A DNA stretch of 5,752 nucleotides from Hydrogenovibrio sp. UBA650 (GTDB lineage Bacteria; Pseudomonadota; Gammaproteobacteria; Thiomicrospirales; Thiomicrospiraceae). Where the stretch lies: contig DBOI01000135.1 in NCBI GenBank assembly GCA_002299245.1, positions 3,181 to 8,932 of the forward strand. Reading direction: 5' to 3'. How positions within the stretch are numbered: position 1 is the first letter of the stretch; the number at the start of each line of letters is the position of its first letter. Shown one piece after another: positions 1-4,958 of this stretch. The notes beneath the pieces were generated by a model, which was not told the origin of the DNA, made no database searches, and saw only the letters and a list, made by a program, of their open reading frames with translations. Position numbers and translations under genes: made by a program.

Positions 1-129
1 GTTAACAACATAAAAACCGACTATGGCTAATAACAACATGGTCAAAATCGCTTGAACCACAAACACACGGACAATCCGCGCCGGCAGATTATAGAACCTG
101 TTTTTTAACCATAATTTGAGTTTTTTCAT
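1..129 (-). CDS. Sensor histidine kinase, N-terminal fragment (CpxA-like position)
   Basis: This frame opens with ATG at 129-127, 6 bp after the stop of the response regulator gene, and stays open for 43 codons to the window edge. The start reads MKKLKLWLKNRFYNLPARIV and is followed by a hydrophobic stretch (about residues 20-42, with the segment LLLAIVGFYVV). A basic N-terminus followed by a first transmembrane helix is the usual beginning of a membrane sensor kinase. A possible ribosome site (GGATGAG) lies inside the end of the regulator gene, so the two are probably translationally coupled. No sensor, HAMP, DHp or ATPase domain is visible because the gene leaves the window. The kinase assignment therefore rests on operon position after an OmpR-type regulator plus the membrane start. 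The partner would phosphorylate the regulator at D56. Confidence 0.72.
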   Translation of the reverse strand, partial: MKKLKLWLKNRFYNLPARIVRVFVVQAILTMLLLAIVGFYVVN

Positions 130-135
130 CTAAAG

Positions 136-816
136 TTACTCATCCCAAAAACGATAACCTTTACCTCGCGCAGTAAAGATAAACGGCTTGTCTGACAGCT
201 GTTTTAATTTAACTCTCAAACGACTGATCAAAATATCAATTGAACGGCTAAATACCTCACTATCAATACCTTTCAATAGATTTAACAGGTCATCCCGACT
301 CACCACTTCGCCACGATGCTTAATCAAGATTTGCAAAGCATCTGCTTCCATTGAGGTCAGATCAACGGATTTATCTGCAAAAGATGCTTTCAACAACTGA
401 CTGTCTAGCTTTAGACCTTCGGTGTTTTTTGGCAGCACACTCTGCTGAGCTCTGCGAGCTAAACTCATACATCGAGCGACCAACTCTCTGGGTTCAAAAG
501 GTTTAGCTAAATAATCATCACAGCCAAGTTCCAAACCCAAAACCTTATCCGTCAAATCACCGCGGGCGGTCAGCATTAAAATCGGTATGTTCGAGTTTTG
601 GCGAATCCGTTTACAGACTTCAAAGCCATCCATCTCCGGCAACATTACATCCAGAATCAGCACGCCAAACTGCTTAGTATCCAATAACGCCAAACCTTCT
701 CTAGGTTCATGTGCCAGAGTCAGATCAATATCAAACTGAGCCACATACTGTTTTACCAGCTGACTCAAATCGACGTCATCATCAATCATTAAGAATTCTT
801 GTTTCATGGCTCCCAT
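136..816 (-). CDS. OmpR/PhoB-family response regulator, CpxR-like
   Basis: A two-domain transcription factor of 226 residues (223 if translation starts at the second Met). The receiver domain (about residues 6-120) has the acidic pair D12-D13, phosphoacceptor D56 in LILDVMLPEMDG, T83 in LMLTARG and K105 in YLAKPFEPRELVAR. The segment VLGLELGCDDYLAKPF strongly recalls CpxR. The C-terminal winged-helix DNA-binding domain (about 133-225) shows SRSIDILISRLRVKL and ends with the family signature GKGYRF. Length is normal for the family. Two ATGs compete: 816-814 has no Shine-Dalgarno sequence, while 807-805 (protein MKQEFLMIDDD) is preceded closely by GGGAG and has the more usual N-terminus, so I favour the shorter form. 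It lies directly before a sensor-kinase start and diverges from a Spy/CpxP-like gene. Both suggest a cell-envelope stress regulator. Identification as the CpxR orthologue is inference; RstA- or OmpR-type paralogues are alternatives. Confidence 0.93.
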   Translation of the reverse strand: MGAMKQEFLMIDDDVDLSQLVKQYVAQFDIDLTLAHEPREGLALLDTKQFGVLILDVMLPEMDGFEVCKRIRQNSNIPILMLTARGDLTDKVLGLELGCDDYLAKPFEPRELVARCMSLARRAQQSVLPKNTEGLKLDSQLLKASFADKSVDLTSMEADALQILIKHRGEVVSRDDLLNLLKGIDSEVFSRSIDILISRLRVKLKQLSDKPFIFTARGKGYRFWDE

Positions 817-843
817 AGTAATCGTTAAAAGGTTTTGTTTCAG
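815..843 (-). promoter_or_regulatory. Candidate promoter of the response regulator-kinase operon
   Basis: On the minus strand CTGAAA (843-838) and TACTAT (820-815) each match the sigma-70 -35 and -10 consensus at 4 of 6 bases and are separated by exactly 17 bp. The -10 box overlaps the upstream ATG of the regulator. A transcript would begin about 7 bases downstream, near 808, almost at the second ATG (807). The three repeated boxes at 846-875 end just upstream of the -35, a position suited to activation by the regulator itself. This is prediction only; half-matching hexamers are common in AT-rich DNA. Confidence 0.3.
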
Positions 844-845
844 CC

Positions 846-875
846 TTTGTTACCCTTTGTTACCCACGGTTACCC
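846..875. promoter_or_regulatory. Triple 10-bp direct repeat, CpxR-box-like operator
   Basis: Two perfect copies of TTTGTTACCC (846-855, 856-865) are followed by a third, ACGGTTACCC (866-875), that keeps GTTACCC. Read on the minus strand this is GTAAC-N5-GTAAC-N5-GTAAC. The published CpxR box of enterobacteria is GTAAA-N5-GTAAA, so period and core agree and only the last base differs. The 10-bp period puts the boxes on one face of the helix, as expected for OmpR-family dimers that bind tandem half-sites. The repeat sits between the divergent regulator gene and the Spy/CpxP-like gene and could control both. Confidence 0.6.
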
Positions 876-879
876 CGCT

Positions 880-908
880 GAAAAGATTAGGCCGATTAAA
901 TCGATAAC
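880..908 (+). promoter_or_regulatory. Candidate activator-dependent promoter of the Spy/CpxP-like gene
   Basis: GATAAC at 903-908 matches the -10 consensus at 4 of 6 bases. The hexamer 17 bp upstream (GAAAAG, 880-885) is a poor -35, which would fit a promoter that needs an activator bound to the repeats ending at 875. A start near 915 would give a leader of about 50 bases before the ATG at 965. An 11-bp palindrome (CGATTAAATCG, 893-903) touches the -10. GATAAT at 944-949 is a better -10 hexamer but is too close to the gene, since its transcript would begin inside the ribosome site. Confidence 0.25.
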
Positions 909-964
909 AATGAACTCCAACGCAAACATTCAGCGTTTAATTTGATAATTACAAGGAGAGCCCC

Positions 965-1399
965 ATGAAAAAGTGGACTAAAAAAATAATGTTTGGATTA
1001 GGTATTGCAGGATTAGTTGCAGGCCTTTCAGCCTGTGGCCACCAAAGCCCTGAAGAACGCCAAGCAAAGTTTGTCAAAAAAATGGTACACAAACTTGACC
1101 TAACTGAAGCGCAAACCCCTTACGCAGAAAACCTGGTTTCTGAACTGGCTGCTTTAAGACAGGATATGAAAAAAGTTCGTCAGGAACAGATGCCTGAACT
1201 GGAAAAGCTGATCACCAGCGACAACTTCAGTGCCGCAGAATTACAGGCAGTGTTTGATGCTCCAAAACAGGTATTTGAAAACCATCGCGATGCCATCATT
1301 GAAGACATTGTTGCCCTGCACTTAGTTTTAAATGCCGAGCAGAAAAAGGAACTTGCAGAGAAGATGCAAAAAATCCAGTCTCGCTTTGGTGATGATTAA
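965..1399 (+). CDS. Spy/CpxP-like (LTXXQ family) lipoprotein
   Basis: A small, charged, helical envelope protein of 144 residues. Residues 1-23 form a lipoprotein signal: the basic start MKKWTKK, a hydrophobic core (8-21) and the lipobox LSAC with Cys24 as acylated residue. Gly follows the Cys, with no Asp, so outer-membrane sorting is likely. The mature part carries two copies of the motif that names the Spy/CpxP family, LTEAQ (46-50) and LNAEQ (122-126), in long amphipathic helices rich in Lys, Glu and Gln. Known family members are periplasmic chaperones or dampers of the Cpx/Bae stress pathways. Here the gene diverges from a CpxR-like regulator, as cpxP does in enterobacteria. The start is well supported by AAGGAG (953-958) 6 bases before ATG. 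The lipid anchor is unlike E. coli CpxP and Spy, which are soluble. Function is inferred from motif and context; overall similarity to CpxP is low. Confidence 0.85.
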   Translation: MKKWTKKIMFGLGIAGLVAGLSACGHQSPEERQAKFVKKMVHKLDLTEAQTPYAENLVSELAALRQDMKKVRQEQMPELEKLITSDNFSAAELQAVFDAPKQVFENHRDAIIEDIVALHLVLNAEQKKELAEKMQKIQSRFGDD

Positions 1400-1414
1400 A
1401 ACCCGATAAAATAA

Positions 1415-1447
1415 AAACGCCCCCATTAATAAACAAAGGGGGCGTTT
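1415..1447 (+). terminator. Rho-independent terminator of the Spy/CpxP-like gene
   Basis: A perfect 10-bp stem, AAACGCCCCC (1415-1424) with GGGGGCGTTT (1438-1447), and a 13-base AT-rich loop lies 15 bases after the stop codon. The T-run after the stem is short (the TTT belongs to the stem, then GTCTAT). The long GC-rich stem still makes this a convincing end for the plus-strand transcript. Confidence 0.85.
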
Positions 1448-1688
1448 GTCTATAACAATTACACTTAATTGTTAGCTCAATCCATGTTAATTAAACAAAG
1501 CCACAAATTAACAGGCCTGTTATTTTCATTTGCAGAATGACTTTTTACTAATATCCAGTGTAACTATAAAGCCCTGAATTCAGATAACGATTATATACAC
1601 AAGGAAGTAGTTTTACTAACCAATAGACAAACTCAGATTTTTTCAAACAGACAAGGATTCTAAAAATATCAGTTATCTGTAAACATAA
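1448..1688. other. Intergenic stretch without a gene; inverted repeats
   Basis: No open frame with a credible start and ribosome site was found on either strand; the longest reads are under 20 codons. It contains a 9-bp perfect inverted repeat with a 4-base loop (TAACAATTA, 1453-1461, and TAATTGTTA, 1466-1474), a 14-bp perfect palindrome TAACAGGCCTGTTA (1509-1522) and the 10-bp palindrome CTGAATTCAG (1574-1583). It lies between two terminators that face each other, so neither neighbour needs it as a promoter. Confidence 0.6.
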
Positions 1689-1714
1689 AAAAGCCCCGCA
1701 ATTGCGGGGCTTTT
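1689..1714 (-). terminator. Palindromic rho-independent terminator after the YqhA-family gene
   Basis: A perfect 26-bp palindrome contains the stem GCCCCGC/GCGGGGC with an AATT loop. Read on the minus strand it is followed by TTTTTTATGTTT, a good U-tract, about 25 bases after the stop of the gene at 1739. On the plus strand the trailing TTTTG is shorter, so the structure could act in both directions but mainly serves the minus-strand hslV-YqhA transcript. Confidence 0.88.
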
Positions 1715-1738
1715 GTGTAAAGCAGTTAGTAGCTAGAT

Positions 1739-2320
1739 TTACTTTTTCTTTTCGTAGGCCTTATGCGAAAGATACAAGGCACCTGCTACCAAAGTAATTG
1801 CCAGAGCATAAAACAACAGGCCTTGCGGATCAGTTGGCTTGAGGAAAATCGCTTGCTCAAAGAACATTACAATCAAGATCATCAAGATTACTTTTGCCAG
1901 CTTGTCTTTTAGATCATCCAGCGACTTAATCATCAGAATCTTGCTGGCCGCATTCTTAGCTTCGGCTGCATAAATCGGCGAAATAAACAGTTCATACAAA
2001 CCTAAAGAGAAAATCAGCATAACCGTTCCCAACAGGAAGCCATCAACCGAAGCAACAATATGAGCAACGGTAAGCGCTTTTAACTCAGCACGCTCTGCAT
2101 CAGCCAACTCGTGGTAATGGCCAAGGTGAGCAATGGTGTAATAGACATCAATCGCTGTCACATAGAATATTCCAAAAGCCATAATTAAACTGGCAACAAC
2201 AGCAAATAGAACCACAAAACGACTGTTCCACAACATGCTTTCAAAGTATCTTTCAGCAGTGCTCTGTGGTTTTGGATTTTTTAATGGCTCTTGATTTAAT
2301 TGATTATTTTCTTCACTCAT
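1739..2320 (-). CDS. YqhA-family (UPF0114) inner-membrane protein
   Basis: A 193-residue integral membrane protein. It has a polar N-terminal tail (1-23) and then ERYFESMLWNSRF, like the MERFLENAMYASRW start of E. coli YqhA. Hydrophobic segments lie at about 35-60, 86-116, 142-159 and 166-184. The conserved middle region reads SVDGFLLGTVMLIFSLGLYE, followed by a cytosolic-looking LMIKSLDDLKDKLAKVI. These match the UPF0114/YqhA family, whose biochemical role is not established. It is about 30 residues longer than E. coli YqhA, mainly through the N-terminal tail and a loop at 62-82 that holds three His (H65, H68, H70). The start lies 2 bp after the hslV stop and its ribosome site (AAAGGGA) lies within the end of hslV, so the two are co-transcribed and probably translationally coupled. 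This is where hslU is normally found. Family call is fairly sure; function unknown. Confidence 0.82.
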   Translation of the reverse strand: MSEENNQLNQEPLKNPKPQSTAERYFESMLWNSRFVVLFAVVASLIMAFGIFYVTAIDVYYTIAHLGHYHELADAERAELKALTVAHIVASVDGFLLGTVMLIFSLGLYELFISPIYAAEAKNAASKILMIKSLDDLKDKLAKVILMILIVMFFEQAIFLKPTDPQGLLFYALAITLVAGALYLSHKAYEKKK

Positions 2321-2322
2321 CT

Positions 2323-2862
2323 CTATCCCTTTGGCAGCTCTTCAATTGTGAAATTATGATTGGTATAAACACACAGGTCGGCAGCCACAGTTAAGGCTTT
2401 TTCCACCACCTCTTTTGCAGGCAGTTCGGTATTTTCCATCAAAGCCTGTGCAGCGGCATGTGCATAGTTACCGCCAGAACCGATTGCAATAAAATCATGC
2501 TGAGGTTCAATCACATCGCCAGTACCGGAGATCAACAACATCGCATTTTCATCGGCGACCAGCATCATCGCTTCCAGCTTTCGCAGAGCACGGTCTGTAC
2601 GCCAGTCCTTGGCCATCTCTACAGCGGCACGCATAAGCTGACCATTATGAGTTTGCAGGCGAGCTTCAAAACGCTCAAACAGAGTAAACGCATCTGCGGT
2701 TGCTCCAGCAAATCCAGCGATCACCTGACCGTTATAAAGCGAGCGAACCTTGCGGGCATTGCCCTTCATCACCACGCTACCCAACGTAACCTGGCCATCA
2801 CCACCAATTACCATCTTGCCATCGCGCTTGGCACATAAAATCGTTGTTCCGCGAAAAGACAT
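2323..2862 (-). CDS. hslV: HslV (ClpQ), peptidase subunit of the HslVU protease
   Basis: The proteasome-like threonine peptidase, which forms a double hexameric ring in the cytoplasm and degrades proteins fed to it by the ATPase HslU. At 179 residues it is full length. After a 5-residue leader MSFRG comes the mature start TTIL, so T6 is the expected N-terminal nucleophile. Other active-site positions are present: D22 in IGGDGQVTLG, K38 in VMKGNARKVR and S129 in AIGSGG. The blocks IAGFAGATADAFTLFE, KDWRTDRALRKLE and YTNHNFTIEELP are close to E. coli HslV. E. coli lacks the leader (its Thr follows Met directly), but short leaders are common in other proteobacteria. The ribosome site AAGGA (2872-2868) lies 5 bases before ATG. 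hslU does not follow; a YqhA-family gene begins after 2 bp. Whether hslU lies elsewhere cannot be seen here. Confidence 0.97.
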   Translation of the reverse strand: MSFRGTTILCAKRDGKMVIGGDGQVTLGSVVMKGNARKVRSLYNGQVIAGFAGATADAFTLFERFEARLQTHNGQLMRAAVEMAKDWRTDRALRKLEAMMLVADENAMLLISGTGDVIEPQHDFIAIGSGGNYAHAAAQALMENTELPAKEVVEKALTVAADLCVYTNHNFTIEELPKG

Positions 2863-2874
2863 AACTATCCTTAA

Positions 2875-2894
2875 TTCAATTCAAACTAATTGAA
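2875..2894 (-). repeat. AT-rich hairpin just upstream of the hslV ribosome site
   Basis: TTCAATT (2875-2881) and AATTGAA (2888-2894) form a perfect 7-bp inverted repeat with a 6-base loop. In the hslV transcript it would end 2 bases before the AAGGA ribosome site. A second hairpin lies further upstream: TCTAAC (2913-2918) and GTTAGA (2923-2928) around a 4-base loop. From memory, the E. coli hslVU leader also has a stem-loop that affects mRNA stability, so a leader structure is plausible. The stems here are AT-rich and weak, and no convincing hslV promoter was identified to show that they are transcribed. Confidence 0.4.
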
Positions 2895-3312
2895 GTATTT
2901 TAAAGGAAATGATCTAACGGGAGTTAGAAATTAAATTCAGCAGACAAGTTCTCAAAAACGATATTTGCAGTAAGAGATTATTTTGTTAGGGGCTGATTGC
3001 CGTTATTTTGGGCCCCTTTGCAATTCCATTAGCGTTTTTAGTTAAGCCGCAAAACTCAATCCAGACAAAGGTCTAATCTTTTCCTTATGGAAGGCTATTT
3101 CAGCTTTAATTCCCCAATTATCTAAGGCTGTCCAAATTGCGCAAAACATTCAAAAAAAATGCTGAGTACTTTTTTTCGGCTTAGCTCAAAGATTAGAACA
3201 ACAAGCTCATGAACTGTTGTTTGATGATTACCACTAAACATTGCAAAAAATGGGCATCCAGTGTTCTTAGCTATACCCGGAACGCACTAACACGTGACTA
3301 GTTGCTTGTACG
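2895..3312. other. Gap between xerC and hslV without an intact gene
   Basis: Apart from the possible pseudogene, no open frame of useful length is present on either strand. A 6-bp inverted repeat, AGGGGC (2988-2993) and GCCCCT (3012-3017), spans the start of the remnant. No clear terminator follows the xerC stop: the minus strand has a T6 run (about 3250-3245) preceded only by a 3-bp stem. A TAAAAT hexamer (2902-2897, minus strand) could be a -10 for hslV but has no matching -35. Read-through from xerC into hslV therefore remains possible. Confidence 0.5.
2990..3237 (+). pseudogene. Probable frameshifted remnant of a small membrane-protein gene
   Basis: Three consecutive plus-strand segments read as one sensible protein if frames are switched. 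Segment A (2990-3076) gives GLIAVILGPFAIPLAFLVKP, a hydrophobic helix with a GPFAIP turn. Segment B (about 3052-3160, another frame) gives NPDKGLIFSLWKAISALIPQ and then LSKAVQIAQNIQK. After an A8 run (3152-3159) the first frame reads NAEYFF. After a T7 run (3170-3176) the frame returns to GLAQRLEQQAHELLFDDYH and a stop at 3235-3237. A stop (TAG, 2987-2989) and no start or ribosome site precede segment A. The pattern of one membrane helix plus an amphipathic helical tail, with breaks near homopolymers, suggests decay of a real gene of 80-100 codons. I do not recognise the family. Sequencing errors in the runs could also produce this pattern, and chance is not excluded. It is on the strand opposite to hslV and xerC, so it is not an hslU remnant. 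Confidence 0.35.
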
Positions 3313-4248
3313 TTATTTCTTTTTAGCCCTTGGATGCGCATTGTCATAAACCTGAGCTAAATGCTGTAAATCCAACTTGGTATAGATTTGTGTGGTGGAT
3401 AGATTGGCGTGGCCTAGAATTTCTTGCACTGCTCTTAGATCTCCACTCGATTCCAATACATGAGTTGCGCAGGCGTGGCGCAAGCGGTGTGGTGACATCT
3501 TAGTTGGCAGGCCTGCTAAAACAGTGCGTTTATCGAGTTGGTTTTGAATTGAGCGCACACTTAGTCGATTACCGCGTTGATTAACAAATACCGCCTGTTC
3601 ATCTTCTTTGGCGTATTCATGACGAATTGTGAGCCAGTTTTTTAAGGCCTCTATGGCTTTACTGCCAACCGGAGCCAAACGTTCTTTTTGGCCTTTACCA
3701 AACACCCTAACCCAACCAGAACCGAGTTCATCCAGGCCTGGTGAAATGTCGAGTTCTGAACATTCTGAAACACGCAGGCCTGCTGAATAGAGCAGTTCAA
3801 ACACCGCTTGATCACGAGTGTCTTGCCAAGTCTTTATCGGCAATTCTAACAGGCGCTGCATCCAGTCAACATCGACACTTTTGGGCAGTGGCTGCGGTTG
3901 TTTAGGTGCCTTAACCCCTTTTGCCGGGTTTTTGTGAGCCAGGTTTTTGAGGATTAGAAAATCATAGAAACTGCGGATTGCAGAGAGTTGTCGAGCCAGA
4001 GTTCGGGCACTAATAGATTTTTGTACTCTGTGAGCCATAAAGGCCTTGATTGCTTGAGAATCGATCAGTTGCCAATCTCTGAACTTGTCCAGTTCAGCGC
4101 GGTCTTGCTCCTCGTCCTCTGAGGTTTCACCAACAAGATAGAACTTTAGAAAGTCTTCCAGATCTCGCTGGTAGTTTTTTACCGTGTGCTCAGATTTGTT
4201 CTGCGTTTGCAGATGTTTGATAAAAGCGGCAACGGCTCCAAGACTCAT
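3313..4248 (-). CDS. xerC: Tyrosine recombinase XerC
   Basis: A site-specific recombinase that, with XerD, resolves chromosome dimers at dif. It has 311 residues. The N-terminal SAM-like core-binding domain (about 5-105) contains SEHTVKNYQRDLEDFLKFY and ARTLARQLSAIRSFYDFL. The catalytic domain (about 120-305) has all expected residues: R159 in SAGLRVSE, K185 in GKGQKER, H254 and R257 in SPHRLRH, H280 in ILGHANLSTTQIYT and the nucleophile Y289. XerC rather than XerD is favoured by its place after dapF and DUF484, the usual gammaproteobacterial context, and by the HPRAKK-type tail. Residues 41-58 form an acidic insertion (ETSEDEEQDRAELDKF) compared with shorter E. coli XerC. The start is 5 bp after the DUF484 stop and has no visible Shine-Dalgarno sequence, so translation likely depends on coupling. 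Five of the window's eleven AGGCCT hexamers lie in this gene. Confidence 0.96.
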   Translation of the reverse strand: MSLGAVAAFIKHLQTQNKSEHTVKNYQRDLEDFLKFYLVGETSEDEEQDRAELDKFRDWQLIDSQAIKAFMAHRVQKSISARTLARQLSAIRSFYDFLILKNLAHKNPAKGVKAPKQPQPLPKSVDVDWMQRLLELPIKTWQDTRDQAVFELLYSAGLRVSECSELDISPGLDELGSGWVRVFGKGQKERLAPVGSKAIEALKNWLTIRHEYAKEDEQAVFVNQRGNRLSVRSIQNQLDKRTVLAGLPTKMSPHRLRHACATHVLESSGDLRAVQEILGHANLSTTQIYTKLDLQHLAQVYDNAHPRAKKK

Positions 4249-4253
4249 AACAA

Positions 4254-4958
4254 CTAATTAAAAAGGTGGTTGAGTTTGGCGCTGATCAATTCGGCCATCA
4301 TATTTAGAAAGTAAGTTCCCAGATCAGGACGGAAGCGATCCGTTCTGCTGCCCAAAGCGAGAACACCCCAAATTTTGCCGGTGCTTTCTTCGCCCAATGG
4401 CAGTAGGCAGACAGACTGCATACACTCTTCACAGTGAAACAGCCCTTTTTGCCAATCGTTTTCTACCAGGCCACATTTAGATTCACCCAAGTGTAAACTC
4501 GATTTCATGACATCTGCCCAGGCTTGACTTACGCCTAACTGAGTTAAGCCTTGAACACTGGTAGCCGGTATATCCCAGGAAACCATGGCAACTTGATCGA
4601 CGCTAAAAAGATCCTGCATTTGAGCAAAAACACAATCTACCGCCTGCTGATCTGTTTGAGCAGCCATCAAATCTTTAGTAAAGCCTTGAACCTTATGAAA
4701 CAGCTGACCATTTTCACCGGCGATATCGACCATAGTATCGACCTCAACCTGCAAGGCTTCTTTTTGGATTCTAAGCTGGTGGATTTTCCGTTCTAAAAGC
4801 GAAACTGCCTGGCCTGTTTTAGGATGCGGTACGCTGAGGTCTTCGAGCAAATTTGGAAATACATGAAAAAAGGTTGGATTCTTACTCAGGTAACCCACCA
4901 CCTCTTCTGCTGAAACACTGGTCTGGCTTAGAGGCCCGGTTGCTGCGGTTGAACTCAT
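4254..4958 (-). CDS. DUF484 family protein (GAF-like)
   Basis: A 234-residue cytoplasmic protein of the DUF484 family, found between dapF and xerC in many gammaproteobacteria. Its molecular role is not established. The N-terminal signature is clear: VVGYLSKNPTFFHVFPNLLE (20-39), then VPHPKTGQAVSLLERKI. A helical, coiled-coil-like stretch follows (about 53-100, QLRIQKEALQVEVDTM). The rest (about 101-234) is GAF-like, ending in GVLALGSRTDRFRPDLGTYF and a helix. An unusual feature is a local cluster of Cys at 162, 176, 179 and 184, including HCEEC. The start ATG overlaps the dapF stop as ATGA (4958-4955), and AAGGAG lies about 10 bases upstream inside dapF. This tight packing shows co-transcription with dapF and xerC. 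Family assignment is firm; I know of no proven function. Confidence 0.93.
   Translation of the reverse strand: MSSTAATGPLSQTSVSAEEVVGYLSKNPTFFHVFPNLLEDLSVPHPKTGQAVSLLERKIHQLRIQKEALQVEVDTMVDIAGENGQLFHKVQGFTKDLMAAQTDQQAVDCVFAQMQDLFSVDQVAMVSWDIPATSVQGLTQLGVSQAWADVMKSSLHLGESKCGLVENDWQKGLFHCEECMQSVCLLPLGEESTGKIWGVLALGSRTDRFRPDLGTYFLNMMAELISAKLNHLFN

Noticed and set aside
188..400. Plus-strand open frame of about 70 codons
   Set aside because: It lies wholly antisense to the response regulator gene, has no ribosome site, and its translation shows no domain pattern.
1488..1530. Tiny minus-strand frame MKITGLLICGFV
   Set aside because: Only 12 codons, with no ribosome site and no conserved feature; it arises from the palindrome region.
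1581..1679. CAGATAAC (1581-1588) and GTTATCTG (1672-1679) as ends of a small element
   Set aside because: An 8-bp match 83 bp apart in AT-rich DNA is expected by chance; there is no target duplication or gene between them.
2458..2838. Plus-strand open frame of about 126 codons
   Set aside because: It is antisense to the highly conserved hslV gene; the His/Ser/Thr-rich translation is typical of a shadow frame.
2905..2960. Possible heat-shock sigma-32 promoter for hslV (CTTGTC ... CCCGTTAG on the minus strand)
   Set aside because: The spacing of about 21 bp and the mismatches in both boxes do not fit the sigma-32 pattern.
2988..3017. AGGGGC/GCCCCT inverted repeat as an insertion-sequence end or terminator
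   Set aside because: The stem is only 6 bp with an 18-base loop, there is no T-run, and no transposase sequence was recognised nearby.
3281..3302. CTAACACGTGACTAG near the xerC stop as an operator or recombination site
   Set aside because: Beyond the 6-bp core CACGTG the symmetry is imperfect, and it does not resemble a dif site.
4551..4796. Plus-strand open frame of about 81 codons
   Set aside because: It is antisense to the DUF484 gene and has no start signal or recognisable protein features.
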